In this document: in pieces, positions 1 through 7,868 of the stretch
Layout: the number at the start of each line of letters is the position of its first letter
Position numbering within the stretch: the first letter of the stretch is position 1
NCBI GenBank assembly: GCA_035403355.1
Contig: DAONFA010000007.1
Coordinates: 8,651 to 39,488, forward strand
DNA from: Candidatus Cloacimonas sp.
GTDB taxonomy: Bacteria > Cloacimonadota > Cloacimonadia > Cloacimonadales > Cloacimonadaceae
Length of the DNA stretch: 30,838 bases
Direction of reading: 5' to 3'
Notes under the pieces: generated by a model
Told to the model about the DNA's origin: nothing
The model's input: the letters and a program-made list of their open reading frames with translations, nothing else
Database searches by the model: none
Translations under genes and position numbers: made by a program

Positions 1-234
1 TTGTCGTTCCACTTGCAACCGAGTTATTTCATTATTACGCTCTTCATAGTAACGAAATAAAACTTGCCAGCTGGTTGACGAAGGCATCAACATTGCGGAG
101 GAACGACATCTTGTCGTTCCACTTGCAACCGAGTTATTTCATTATTACGCTCTTCATAGTAACGATAAAAAAATTGCCAAGTTTTTGAAGAGGGCATTAA
201 CATTGCGGAGGAACGGCATCCTCCGGCTACACAA
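1..234. repeat. 110-bp tandem repeat array, left copy (two units, truncated by window start)
   Basis: The string TTGTCGTTCCACTTGCAACC begins at 1 and again at 111, giving a period of exactly 110 bp. The second unit ends in a variant tail with the hairpin CGGAGGA/TCCTCCG (206-225) followed by GGCTACACAAAA. Each unit junction carries a perfect palindrome, GGAACGACA-tct-TGTCGTTCC (100-120). The same unit recurs in the same orientation at 2602-3004. 110 is not a multiple of 3, so the array is not an in-frame protein repeat. The array starts before the window, so its total copy number is unknown. Confidence 0.93.
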
Positions 235-543
235 AAAATTAGCTGGTTATGTAGAAATAGAAGAAAATGAAAGTTTCAGGGCATTGCACCTTGCTTTTTT
301 GCCATAGACCTCTATTTATTAAGTTTATTACTGTTTGTTTTACCTATTTAGCAAGACACGACATCAATCAATATAAGAGGAAAAGTGCTGAATTTTAACA
401 ACTTATATGATACTGTTATAAAAAAAGGGAGCTTGAGCGCTAAATTCTCCTTGACATAATCAGATATAAAAGAAAAGTAAATAAATCAGCTATGGCTTAA
501 CCATCCAGCAATGTTAAAATCTAAAGGAAAAGTTAATTTTATT
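235..543. other. Intergenic region upstream of the methyltransferase
   Basis: About 300 bases without a convincing gene. A TTGACA hexamer lies at 451-456, but no good -10 hexamer sits at 16-18 bp spacing, so no promoter is called. The methyltransferase transcript must start either here or inside the repeat array. No tRNA, hairpin terminator or operator was recognised. Confidence 0.5.
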
Positions 544-1653
544 ATGCAAGAGAATATTATTATCCAAGGTGATTGCATAGAATTAATTAGGGAACTTCCC
601 GATAATTCTATTGATCTGATTTTTGCTGACCCGCCTTACAACCTACAACTTTCAGGGGAATTATACAGGCCAAATCAGACCAAGGTCAATGGTGTAAATG
701 ATGATTGGGACAAATTTGATTCAATGAAGGATTATGATATCTTCACAGAGAAATGGCTTAGGGAATGTTATAGAGTAATGAAACCCAACGGTTGTTTTTG
801 GGTAATTGGCACATACCATAATATCTATCGGATCGGGGCAATAATGCAAAACCTGGGATTCTGGATTCTCAATGATATTATTTGGATCAAGACAAATCCT
901 ATGCCTAATTTCAAAGGCACAAGGTTTAATAATGCCCATGAAAATCTTATTTGGGCTACTAAGAGCAAATCTTCCAACTATACTTTCCATTATCATTCTA
1001 TGAAAGTGATGAATGATGATATCCAGATGAGGAGTGACTGGTTAATACCAATTTGTCAGGGAGAAGAGAGAATAAAAATAAATGGACAAAAAGCTCATTC
1101 TACGCAAAAACCCGCTGAGTTACTATATAGAATAATTATCTCAACTTCCAATCCTGGAGATATTGTATTGGATCCTTTTTCCGGAAGCGGAACAACGGCA
1201 GCAGTCGCCAAAAGGTTGGGTAGAAAATACATTGCCTTTGAAAAGGAAGAGCTCTATGTGAAAATATCCCAAGAAAGGGTGCAAAAGATAATTCCCTTGG
1301 AGAAACCCTTACTTGAATATTTAATTGAAAAAAGAACTCCTAAAGTACCTTTCGGAAATCTAATTGAAAAAGGTTATGTTAAAGTTGGTGAATTCTTATA
1401 TTCTGATAATTGTCGATATTCTGCACAAGTGATGGCTGATTCTTCAATCAATTACAATGGGCAGATCGGGTCTATTCATAAAATAAGTGCTTTGATTATA
1501 GGTAAGACAAGCAATAATGGCTGGGGATTTTGGTTTGTGAAAAGAGACAATACCTTAGTAAGCATCAATGATCTTCGTTATCAATATGAGCAAGAACAAC
1601 TTGGGATTAAAAAATCAGATTTTATTCAGGAGATAATGTTTAACTATCAATAA
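544..1653 (+). CDS. DNA adenine-N6 methyltransferase, beta class (HinfI/CcrM-like), type II RM modification subunit
   Basis: Transfers a methyl group from S-adenosylmethionine to adenine in DNA and protects the host from the endonuclease encoded 28 bp downstream. The catalytic motif IV (FADPPYN) comes near the N-terminus, about residues 28-33 from this start. The SAM-binding motif I (DPFSGSGTT) follows at about 210-218. This order defines the beta class, with the target-recognition region between the two motifs. A C-terminal extension of about 100 residues follows, like the extra DNA-binding domain of M.HinfI and CcrM. The length (369 aa) is close to M.HinfI (about 359). An in-frame ATG at 511 would add 11 residues. 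The start at 544 is preferred because family members begin just before the QGDCIE-like segment, although neither start has a well-spaced Shine-Dalgarno. GANTC as the target is an inference from family resemblance, not something seen here. Confidence 0.93.
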   Translation: MQENIIIQGDCIELIRELPDNSIDLIFADPPYNLQLSGELYRPNQTKVNGVNDDWDKFDSMKDYDIFTEKWLRECYRVMKPNGCFWVIGTYHNIYRIGAIMQNLGFWILNDIIWIKTNPMPNFKGTRFNNAHENLIWATKSKSSNYTFHYHSMKVMNDDIQMRSDWLIPICQGEERIKINGQKAHSTQKPAELLYRIIISTSNPGDIVLDPFSGSGTTAAVAKRLGRKYIAFEKEELYVKISQERVQKIIPLEKPLLEYLIEKRTPKVPFGNLIEKGYVKVGEFLYSDNCRYSAQVMADSSINYNGQIGSIHKISALIIGKTSNNGWGFWFVKRDNTLVSINDLRYQYEQEQLGIKKSDFIQEIMFNYQ

Positions 1654-1681
1654 AGGCATATCTTATAAGGAGTAAAATTTT

Positions 1682-2566
1682 ATGCATCTTATGGAATATA
1701 ACCAATTTACACAAATCCTAAATGAGAAAATCTTTGAAAGCTCTAAACCGGATTTGTTAGACAAAATATCTAAAAATCCCAACAGGTTTATCGGTTTATT
1801 TAGACCTACAAGAGCCAAGGCGAAAGTTATGCAAAATTTGTTGCAGTCCCATGAAATCAAATTCGGGGAAGCTTTTGAGTCCATTGTAGAAAAATACTTC
1901 CAACTTATTGGCAGTAAAATATTAGATCACAATTTGCAAGGGAAAAACGGAAATATGCTTTCTATTGATCAGTGCTTTTGGATGAATGAAGAGATATATT
2001 TCATTGAACAAAAAATCCGCGATGATCATGATTCCACAAAGAAAAGGGGTCAGATACGAAATTTTGAAGATAAATTATATTCTCTGATTAAGAAATATCC
2101 CCCCAATAAAGTGAATGGGTTCTTTTACTTCATTGATCCTGAATTTAAGAAAAATAAGAATTATTATCTTGCTGAGATATGTAAAATTAAAAAAAGCTAT
2201 GGAGTAAAAGCGCTTCATCTATTATATGGTAGTGAGTTATTTGAGTTTATTGGTCGTCCTGATATTTGGGATGAGATTATTAGATATTTGGCAAAGTGGA
2301 AAAAAGAAATACCCGAATTACCGGAATTGAATTTTGATAATAGTCCCCAAAAATCATACGAAGAAATTAAAGACCTTAATCCTTCAATATATAGAAACCT
2401 GTTTTCTAATTCAGCTGTCGTGAAAGAAATATTTCCTATTTTATTTCCCGAGAAATTAACCCTGAAATACCTCAAAGATTATTTCCACAGTCAAGAATCA
2501 GAAATATACCGGAATCTTTATAAATCTCTTTCTGATATTATTAATGACCTGATTTATTCTCCATAA
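1682..2566 (+). CDS. Type II restriction endonuclease, PD-(D/E)XK fold (probable HinfI-like partner)
   Basis: Probable DNA-cleaving partner of the methyltransferase just upstream. An acidic residue D96 is followed by E109-Q-K111, which fits the D...ExK metal-binding core of PD-(D/E)XK nucleases. The conserved-looking stretch IRDDHDSTKKRGQ (112-124) comes directly after it, as in several small type II enzymes. Length is 294 aa. An AGGAG sequence lies 10 nt before ATG 1682; a second in-frame ATG at 1691 is possible. The pair has the usual arrangement of methyltransferase first and endonuclease second with a short gap, so the methylase would be translated first. No specificity subunit or controller (C) protein gene is present. 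The assignment rests on the nuclease core and the partner gene; I cannot confirm the recognition site. Confidence 0.8.
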   Translation: MHLMEYNQFTQILNEKIFESSKPDLLDKISKNPNRFIGLFRPTRAKAKVMQNLLQSHEIKFGEAFESIVEKYFQLIGSKILDHNLQGKNGNMLSIDQCFWMNEEIYFIEQKIRDDHDSTKKRGQIRNFEDKLYSLIKKYPPNKVNGFFYFIDPEFKKNKNYYLAEICKIKKSYGVKALHLLYGSELFEFIGRPDIWDEIIRYLAKWKKEIPELPELNFDNSPQKSYEEIKDLNPSIYRNLFSNSAVVKEIFPILFPEKLTLKYLKDYFHSQESEIYRNLYKSLSDIINDLIYSP

Positions 2567-2601
2567 TGATAAAACTGATATACTGAATATCATATTCTCA
2601 G

Positions 2602-3004
2602 AAAATAAAACTTGCCAACTGGTTGAAGAGGGCATCAACTACCCGGAGGAACGACATCTTGTCGTTCCACTTGCAACCGAGTTATTTCGTTTTAGAGCTC
2701 TTCATAGTAACGCTGTAAAATAAAAAATGTGGTTGACGAGGGCATCAACTACCCGGAAGAACGGCATCTTGTCGTTCCACTTGCAACTGAGTTATTTCAT
2801 TATAGCGCTCTTCATAGTAACGATAAAAAAATTGCCAAGTTTTTGAAGAGGGCATCAACTACCCGGAAGAACGACATCTTGTCGTTCCACGGGCAACCGA
2901 GTTATTTCGTTTTAGAGCTCTTCATAGTAACGAAATAAAACTTGCCAAGCTTTTGATAAGGGCATCAACATTGCGGAGGAACGGCATCCTCCGGCTACAC
3001 AAAA
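2602..3004. repeat. 110-bp tandem repeat array, right copy (half unit plus three units and tail)
   Basis: TTGTCGTTCC occurs at 2659, 2769 and 2879, so the period is again exactly 110 bp. A partial unit starts at about 2602, 36 bp after the endonuclease stop codon. The array ends with the same variant tail as the left array (CGGAGGA/TCCTCCG hairpin at 2974-2993, then GGCTACACAAAA). The perfect palindrome GGAACGACA-tct-TGTCGTTCC recurs at unit junctions, with single-base variants in some units. Short reading frames cross the units but change frame between copies, so no coding role is supported. Confidence 0.93.
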
Positions 3005-3083
3005 CCATCTGCAGCGGATTTAATAGCAAAGCACTTTTGCCTCACATAGTAAGATAGCCGTAATTGCTGTAACATAGCCATTT

Positions 3084-3155
3084 CTTTAATAATCCTTTAG
3101 AGCTTCCTTAACACTTCTTTAACCTCGTTAAGGAATCGTTAAAGATATGTTAAAG
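3084..3155. repeat. 11-bp phased TTAAC/GTTAA palindromic element, copy A
   Basis: TTAAC-like cores lie at 3086 (TTAAT), 3097 (TTAGA), 3108 and 3119. The orientation then flips to GTTAA at 3127, 3138 and 3149. Every step within a half is exactly 11 bp, and the two inner cores are separated by ctc. The same four-plus-three layout occurs at 15369-15440. The element lies about 150 bp upstream of the rlpA-like gene, so it could be a protein-binding array or a transcribed hairpin; the sequence alone does not decide. Confidence 0.85.
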
Positions 3156-3299
3156 GAACATAAGAAGAAAAAGCAAGAGGCAGGTAACAAATTGTATAAC
3201 TGATTGAAATATAATTGAATAATCCCCATAAGGAAATTTTTGCTTGACAGGATGTCCAGTCCTAAAAAATTATTCCTCTCATCAAATGAGCTAAGGACA

Positions 3300-3797
3300 A
3301 TGATGAAGAAACACAAGAAAAAATTACTGGCTTGTCTAATTGGGATTCAGGTAATGTTTATTGCACCGGTAATTGCTCAAAATATGGCAAGCTTAAGCGG
3401 GGAAGAGTTTATTGCAGATAAAACTGTGGCTGTGATTGACTCTTTGCACACTCAGGAGCCACCGGGATCACCTCCGGGTGAAACGATGGTCGCTACTTAT
3501 TATTCTAAACGATTTCAGGGCAGAAAAACAGCAAGTGGCGAAAGATATAGCCGCGATGCCTTAACTTGTGCCCACAAAACCCTCCCCTTTCAAACCTTCT
3601 TAAAAATAACCAATCCTCAAAACAGCAAATCCGTTATCGTGCGTGTAAACGATAGAGGTCCCTTCAATCGTGGCAGAGATATTGATCTTTCGTATGCTGC
3701 TGCCAAAGAAATAGGGATGTTGGCTGCGGGGGTTCTTCCTGTTCAGGTGGAAGTTTTAGAGCAGGTTTATAACGATACGCTGCTGGCGAAAAATTAA
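3300..3797 (+). CDS. rlpA: RlpA-like secreted protein (septal ring lytic transglycosylase family, double-psi beta-barrel)
   Basis: RlpA proteins cleave peptidoglycan glycan strands lacking stem peptides or act at the septal ring; here the enzymatic activity is only inferred. The start has a basic n-region (MMKKHKKK), a hydrophobic segment and a likely signal-peptidase site after APVIAQ. The C-terminal part shows the family signature in order: VATYYS, FQGRKTASGERY, LTCAHKTLPF and VRVNDRGPFNRGRDIDLS. The length of about 165 aa leaves no room for the SPOR domain found in E. coli RlpA. ATG 3300 (or the adjacent 3303) is chosen because AAGGA precedes it. An upstream in-frame TTG at 3240 would put 20 polar residues ahead of the signal peptide. 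LLAC resembles a lipobox, but only two hydrophobic residues precede it after the lysines, so a lipoprotein is unlikely. Confidence 0.88.
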   Translation: MMKKHKKKLLACLIGIQVMFIAPVIAQNMASLSGEEFIADKTVAVIDSLHTQEPPGSPPGETMVATYYSKRFQGRKTASGERYSRDALTCAHKTLPFQTFLKITNPQNSKSVIVRVNDRGPFNRGRDIDLSYAAAKEIGMLAAGVLPVQVEVLEQVYNDTLLAKN

Positions 3798-3852
3798 AAT
3801 AGTTATCATTCCTTATTCACAACTTGTTATGGATAAAGACAGGTAACTAAAG

Positions 3853-4770
3853 ATGCAACCGCTTTTAACACTTTCCTTCTCTGTGCAGCAGGCAATTGCT
3901 GAAAAAAAACCGATTTTGGCAATGGAATCTACTGTGCTTACGCATGGCTTACCCTATCCTGAAAATTTGGAAATATTGCAGACCTTGGAAGAACTTTGTC
4001 TGGAGCTTGAAGTTGAGCCAGCTACAATCATTATTCTGGACGGTAAAATTCATATTGGCATTACCCAAGCGGAAAAAGAAAATCTGCAGCACAAAATGAA
4101 AAACGGAGAAGAAATACAGAAGTTTGGAATGCGGGATATTCCCTATTCCACAGCTTATAAAAAAAGCGGAGGGACAACCGTTTCTGCCACAATGCTGCTT
4201 GCCTGTAAAGCCGGAATAAAGGTTTTTGCCACAGGTGGAATAGGCGGAGTACATAGATTTTGGAATGAGACCCTGGATATTTCTTCCGACCTGAAATCGC
4301 TTGCGGAAATTCCGGTAATTGTTGTTTCCGCTGGTTGTAAAGCCATTTTGGATATTTCTACTACGCTGGAAGTTCTGGAAAGTTATGGCGTTCCAGTGCT
4401 GGGTTGGAAAACCGATGAATTTCCTGCTTTCTATTCCAGAGTTAGCGGAAAAAAAATAGACAGAATTGAAAACGCCCAAGATGTGGTAAAAATATATCAG
4501 GCGATGCTGAAATTATATCCATATCCAACAGGAATTCTGGTGGCAAATCCGGTGCCGGAAAAAGATGAAATTCCTTATAGCAAAATGGATAAATATATTA
4601 CAGAGGCAATTGCTGCAGCAAAGGCAAAAAATATTTCAGGCAAGGAACTAACTCCTTTTCTGCTGGCAAATTTGGCGGAAAAAACAAAAGGGCAATCAGT
4701 TCAAAGTAACCTGGCACTGCTTAAAAACAATATTATTGTCGGTGCGCAAATAGCTAAGGAGCTACAATGA
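3853..4770 (+). CDS. psuG: Pseudouridine-5'-phosphate glycosidase
   Basis: Reversibly splits pseudouridine 5'-phosphate into uracil and ribose 5-phosphate in the cytoplasm, a step in salvage of pseudouridine from RNA turnover. The 305-aa length is typical of the family. Family landmarks are visible: AMESTVLTHGLPYP near the N-terminus (metal/substrate Glu25), ATGGIGGVHR (about 127-135), Asp146 in ISSDL and the probable catalytic Lys163 in SAGCKAILDI. The Asp-Lys spacing of 17 matches E. coli PsuG (149/166). The pseudouridine kinase gene psuK is not adjacent. The stop overlaps the next start by four bases (ATGA), so the M55 peptidase is probably translationally coupled. An AGGT lies about 9 nt before the start. 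Confidence 0.95.
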   Translation: MQPLLTLSFSVQQAIAEKKPILAMESTVLTHGLPYPENLEILQTLEELCLELEVEPATIIILDGKIHIGITQAEKENLQHKMKNGEEIQKFGMRDIPYSTAYKKSGGTTVSATMLLACKAGIKVFATGGIGGVHRFWNETLDISSDLKSLAEIPVIVVSAGCKAILDISTTLEVLESYGVPVLGWKTDEFPAFYSRVSGKKIDRIENAQDVVKIYQAMLKLYPYPTGILVANPVPEKDEIPYSKMDKYITEAIAAAKAKNISGKELTPFLLANLAEKTKGQSVQSNLALLKNNIIVGAQIAKELQ

Positions 4771-5597
4771 AAATTTACATTTCAACCGATATGGAAGGTA
4801 TCCCCGGAACTTTTAACTGGGAACAGGAAAAAACTAACCGTCCCGAAGTGCTTAAAAACTATCAAACACATATCACGGACTGCCTGAATGCTATTTTATA
4901 TAGCGGATTTAAGGATTTTATTGAAGAAATTACTATTGCCGATTCCCACAGTGGGGGAGATAACTTAAGCTACGATATAACCGCATTGGATAAAAGAATA
5001 TCGTTAATCTCAGGCGGACCCCGACCCCAATATATGATGCCTGCTTTTGATAGTGACTATTCTCTGGTGTTTTTACTGGGCTATCATTCCGGCACAGGAA
5101 CCTGGAAAGGTAATATGGATCATACCTATTCTAACAGCAAGATATTCAGAATTTGGATTAATGACATCCCGATGAATGAAGCAATGATAAATTCTGCTTA
5201 TGCAGGTTATAAAGGTGTCCCCGTGGCTTTAATAAGTGGAGATAAGGCATTGGAAGAACAAATCGCTGAAGCTATGCCCTGGGTGCATTTTGTTAGAACT
5301 AAAGAAGCAGTAGCCAAATTTGCCGCTAAGAATTATTCTTCTATCATCGTGAAAGAAGAACTGGTGAAAGCCGTTCAGGCATCTTTAACAAAAAAAGATA
5401 TACCTCTATATACTTTCTCCAGTCCAATCCGCCTGAAAATTGAATTCCATTCTACTTCTATAACCGATTGCGCTGCTTTATTACCCCATTCCAAACGCCT
5501 TGATGGAAGAACTATAGAATATGTGGATGACGATTACGGGGTTATTTTTGAAGCGATAATGGCTCTGGTGACACTGGCTTACGGAGCGACATTGTAA
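4767..5597 (+). CDS. D-aminopeptidase, DppA-like (peptidase family M55)
   Basis: M55 enzymes are zinc aminopeptidases that remove N-terminal D-amino acids, typically from D-Ala peptides of cell-wall origin. All expected metal and catalytic residues of B. subtilis DppA have counterparts: D8 and E10 in STDMEG, H61 in DSHSGG, H107 in GYHSGTG, H119 in MDHTYS and E138 in MNEAM. The 276-aa length fits the family. No signal peptide is seen, so it is probably cytoplasmic. The gene overlaps psuG by 4 bp. No dipeptide transporter genes accompany it, unlike the Bacillus dpp operon. The exact substrate is unknown. Confidence 0.92.
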   Translation: MKIYISTDMEGIPGTFNWEQEKTNRPEVLKNYQTHITDCLNAILYSGFKDFIEEITIADSHSGGDNLSYDITALDKRISLISGGPRPQYMMPAFDSDYSLVFLLGYHSGTGTWKGNMDHTYSNSKIFRIWINDIPMNEAMINSAYAGYKGVPVALISGDKALEEQIAEAMPWVHFVRTKEAVAKFAAKNYSSIIVKEELVKAVQASLTKKDIPLYTFSSPIRLKIEFHSTSITDCAALLPHSKRLDGRTIEYVDDDYGVIFEAIMALVTLAYGATL

Positions 5598-5824
5598 AAA
5601 AAGAGTTAAGCGAGATGGTGAGATGGCGAGATGGAAAGAGAGAGATAGCGAAATAGATATTTTTACAAAGAGGAAAAGAGGAAAAGAGAAAAAGAGAAAA
5701 GAGAGATGATTTTACAAAGAGAGAAAGAGGAAAAGAGATTTGATTATAAGTCAGGAGTGCTTATAACTAAATAAGTTTGAGGGTAGGTAAAAGTTTATAT
5801 AAACGCTAATGACCCTTACTTACT
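5598..5824. repeat. Purine-rich microsatellite with 8-bp period between convergent genes
   Basis: From about 5609 to 5740 the + strand is almost all purines and reads in 8-base units, for example GCGAGATG/GTGAGATG/GCGAGATG and then AAAGAGGA/AAAGAGGA/AAAGAGAA. A larger period of 49 bp is visible from the two copies of TTTTACAAAG at 5661 and 5710. It separates the convergent dppA-like gene and gltX. No intrinsic terminator was recognised, although a short palindrome GTTTATATAAAC lies near 5795. Confidence 0.8.
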
Positions 5825-7267
5825 TTACTCGTTATTGTTTAGCAAGTAGCTTTTCAAGCGCTTCACAGATTCCTCCACCCCAATAATGGCAAAAGTGGAA
5901 GGTAATTCAGGACCGTGCATTTTACCTATTAAAGCTAAACGCAAAGGGGTGTAAAATGCCTTTCCCTTAATTCCCGATTCTGCTATGCCGGCATTGATTA
6001 TATTTTGGATTTCTTCCGTTTCCCAATTAGTTACAGTTGGTAATTTCTGGACAAACCAGGAAAGGACTTTCTGCGCTTCAGGAGTAGCAAGTATTTTTTC
6101 TTCCTCTTCGGTTAATGTATCCGGCAGATAAAACATTTTACAGTAGTCCACAATTTCATTCAGTAAAGAACATCTTTCTCTGGCAACTGCGATGCAGAGG
6201 TTATATTTTTCAGGGTTGCTGATATCATAACCCTTTTCTAAAAAAAGTGGTTTACAACGCAAGGCAATTTCTTCCAAAGGCAGAGAGCGTAAATAATGTC
6301 CATTCATCCATTCCAGTTTGGTCAAATCAAAAATTGCGCCTGCCTTATTCACTTTTTCCAGAGCAAAAAATTCACAGAGTTCTTCCAGAGTAAAAAGTTC
6401 GCGTTCATCAGCAGGATGCCAACCCAGTAAAGCCACAAAATTAACTATAGCTTCTTTTAAATATCCTTTAGCTAAATAGTTATCTACGGATACATCATTC
6501 ATCCGTTTGCTTAATTTTGAGCGATCAGGATTAAGAATTAAAGGTAAATGCACCCATTTTGGCGCTTCCCACCCTAAACATTCATAAAGATAAATATGTT
6601 TGGGAGTGCTGGAAAGCCATTCTTCCCCTCGGATGATATGAGAAATTTGCATAAAATGGTCATCTACAACAGCTGCCAGATGGTAAGTAGGAAATCCATC
6701 ACTTTTCAGTAAAACCTGGTCATCGGACTGGCTGGAATCTATTTCTACTTCACCCCGAATCAAATCATAAAAGCGAAATCTGCGGTTATCCGGCATTTTT
6801 AAACGAATTACATATTTTTCACCAGCGGCTATCTTGCTTTCAACTTCAGCTTTACTTAAAGACAGACAACGACGGTCATATTTAACAAATTCCCCTTTTT
6901 CCTGTTGTTCTTTTCGCATCTTTGTTAATGTTTCGGATGAACAAAAACAGGGATAGGCAAAGCCCTTTTCCAATAAATACTGTGCCTGTTGATGGTATAA
7001 ATTCAGGCGTTGGGATTGAATATAGGGTCCGAAACTTCCTTCTTTACCTGGTCCCTCATCAAAATCCAACCCTAAATTATGTAAAGAAGCAATCAGATTT
7101 TCTACGGCTCCGGGAACAATTCTACTTTGGTCTGTATCTTCAATCCGGAGAATAAAGGTTCCCTGTTCTTTACGGGCAAAGAGATAATTGTAAAGAGCAG
7201 TCCTCAAACCCCCAATATGTAAAAAACCTGTTGGACTGGGAGCAAAACGCACACGAACTTGTTGCAT
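5825..7267 (-). CDS. gltX: Glutamyl-tRNA synthetase
   Basis: Charges tRNA-Glu with glutamate using ATP in the cytoplasm. This is a class I synthetase: the HIGH-type motif (PSPTGFLHIGG) lies right after the start, and a KMSKS-type motif reads KLSKR in DRSKLSKRMNDVS. The bacterial Glu-specific helix-bundle anticodon domain makes up the C-terminal third. Length is 480 aa, usual for bacteria. ATG 7267 is chosen because it has AAGGA 7 nt upstream and begins MQQVRVRFAPS; a longer frame to 7306 would run into the upstream gene. It is last in the operon with maf. Whether it also mischarges tRNA-Gln (non-discriminating) cannot be read from the window. Confidence 0.97.
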   Translation of the reverse strand: MQQVRVRFAPSPTGFLHIGGLRTALYNYLFARKEQGTFILRIEDTDQSRIVPGAVENLIASLHNLGLDFDEGPGKEGSFGPYIQSQRLNLYHQQAQYLLEKGFAYPCFCSSETLTKMRKEQQEKGEFVKYDRRCLSLSKAEVESKIAAGEKYVIRLKMPDNRRFRFYDLIRGEVEIDSSQSDDQVLLKSDGFPTYHLAAVVDDHFMQISHIIRGEEWLSSTPKHIYLYECLGWEAPKWVHLPLILNPDRSKLSKRMNDVSVDNYLAKGYLKEAIVNFVALLGWHPADERELFTLEELCEFFALEKVNKAGAIFDLTKLEWMNGHYLRSLPLEEIALRCKPLFLEKGYDISNPEKYNLCIAVARERCSLLNEIVDYCKMFYLPDTLTEEEEKILATPEAQKVLSWFVQKLPTVTNWETEEIQNIINAGIAESGIKGKAFYTPLRLALIGKMHGPELPSTFAIIGVEESVKRLKSYLLNNNE

Positions 7268-7283
7268 AAGAAATTCCTTATCC

Positions 7284-7868
7284 TTATTTTTCCAATAACT
7301 GTTCAATGGAATTGTAAAACTGATATTTTAACACCCGATATTTGGGGTTATAATGAATTTTATATTGCTGTGAATGCCTTGGAATAGCTTTGCTTTCTGC
7401 AATAGTATTCACTTCCTGCCATTCTGTTATATCAAACACTGCCAATTCCTGGACAACGGGTATTGCCTCTTTCCAGAGTTTAGTTATATCTAAATTATAA
7501 GTATAATCCAAAACGGATTCTTGCATATATTCCGCTAAAATATAGCTCTTACGGTAAAGTTCGGTTATCGCTTTCTCCGGGCGCATACTTTTGTTTGGAA
7601 GCAATAAATCCAAGCTTAAACGAAAAAAGCCATTACAGGAACCGATATCCTGTTTAAACGGTCTATAGGGTTCAGGATGTAATAGCATTTCGGTCATAAT
7701 TCTTTTGGCTGCCTCATCCTTATCTGAAATCAGGTGTGCGGGTCCCAGATATGCTTGAAAGACAAGTTTATAAATATCAATCAACTGCAAATGAGGATGA
7801 AGAGTTAGTTCCAGAGAAATAATCTGCTTAATATCCATTGCCCTGCCGTTAGCGTTATTGTGCTGCAT
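7284..7868 (-). CDS. Conserved protein of unknown function
   Basis: I do not recognise a characterised family. The protein (194 aa from ATG 7868) is soluble-looking, with no signal peptide or membrane segment. It has notable stretches DIYKLVFQAYLGPAHLISD (near residues 25-43) and DIGSCNGFFRLSLDLLLP (about 75-92), whose Gly, His and Cys residues could be functional. The start at 7868 has AGGTG 8 nt upstream and overlaps the amidohydrolase stop by 14 bp. A GTG at 7880 and an ATG at 7838 are alternatives. The 16-bp gap to gltX and the overlap upstream place it firmly in the operon, so it is surely expressed, but its job is unknown. Confidence 0.8.
   Translation of the reverse strand: MQHNNANGRAMDIKQIISLELTLHPHLQLIDIYKLVFQAYLGPAHLISDKDEAAKRIMTEMLLHPEPYRPFKQDIGSCNGFFRLSLDLLLPNKSMRPEKAITELYRKSYILAEYMQESVLDYTYNLDITKLWKEAIPVVQELAVFDITEWQEVNTIAESKAIPRHSQQYKIHYNPKYRVLKYQFYNSIEQLLEK

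Noticed and set aside
1..234. The 110-bp repeats considered as a CRISPR array
   Set aside because: The whole 110-bp unit is repeated without unique spacers, and there are no cas genes.
451..482. TTGACA upstream of the methyltransferase as a promoter
   Set aside because: No acceptable -10 hexamer occurs at 16-18 bp spacing.
2729..2938. A 69-aa reading frame across the right 110-bp array
   Set aside because: It changes repeat frame as it crosses unit boundaries, lacks a ribosome site, and the unit length is not a multiple of 3. It is an accidental frame in noncoding repeats.
3300..3340. LLAC in the RlpA-like protein as a lipoprotein signal
   Set aside because: Only two hydrophobic residues lie between the lysine cluster and Cys, too short for a lipoprotein signal. 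The hydrophobic core continues past the Cys to a signal peptidase I-like site.
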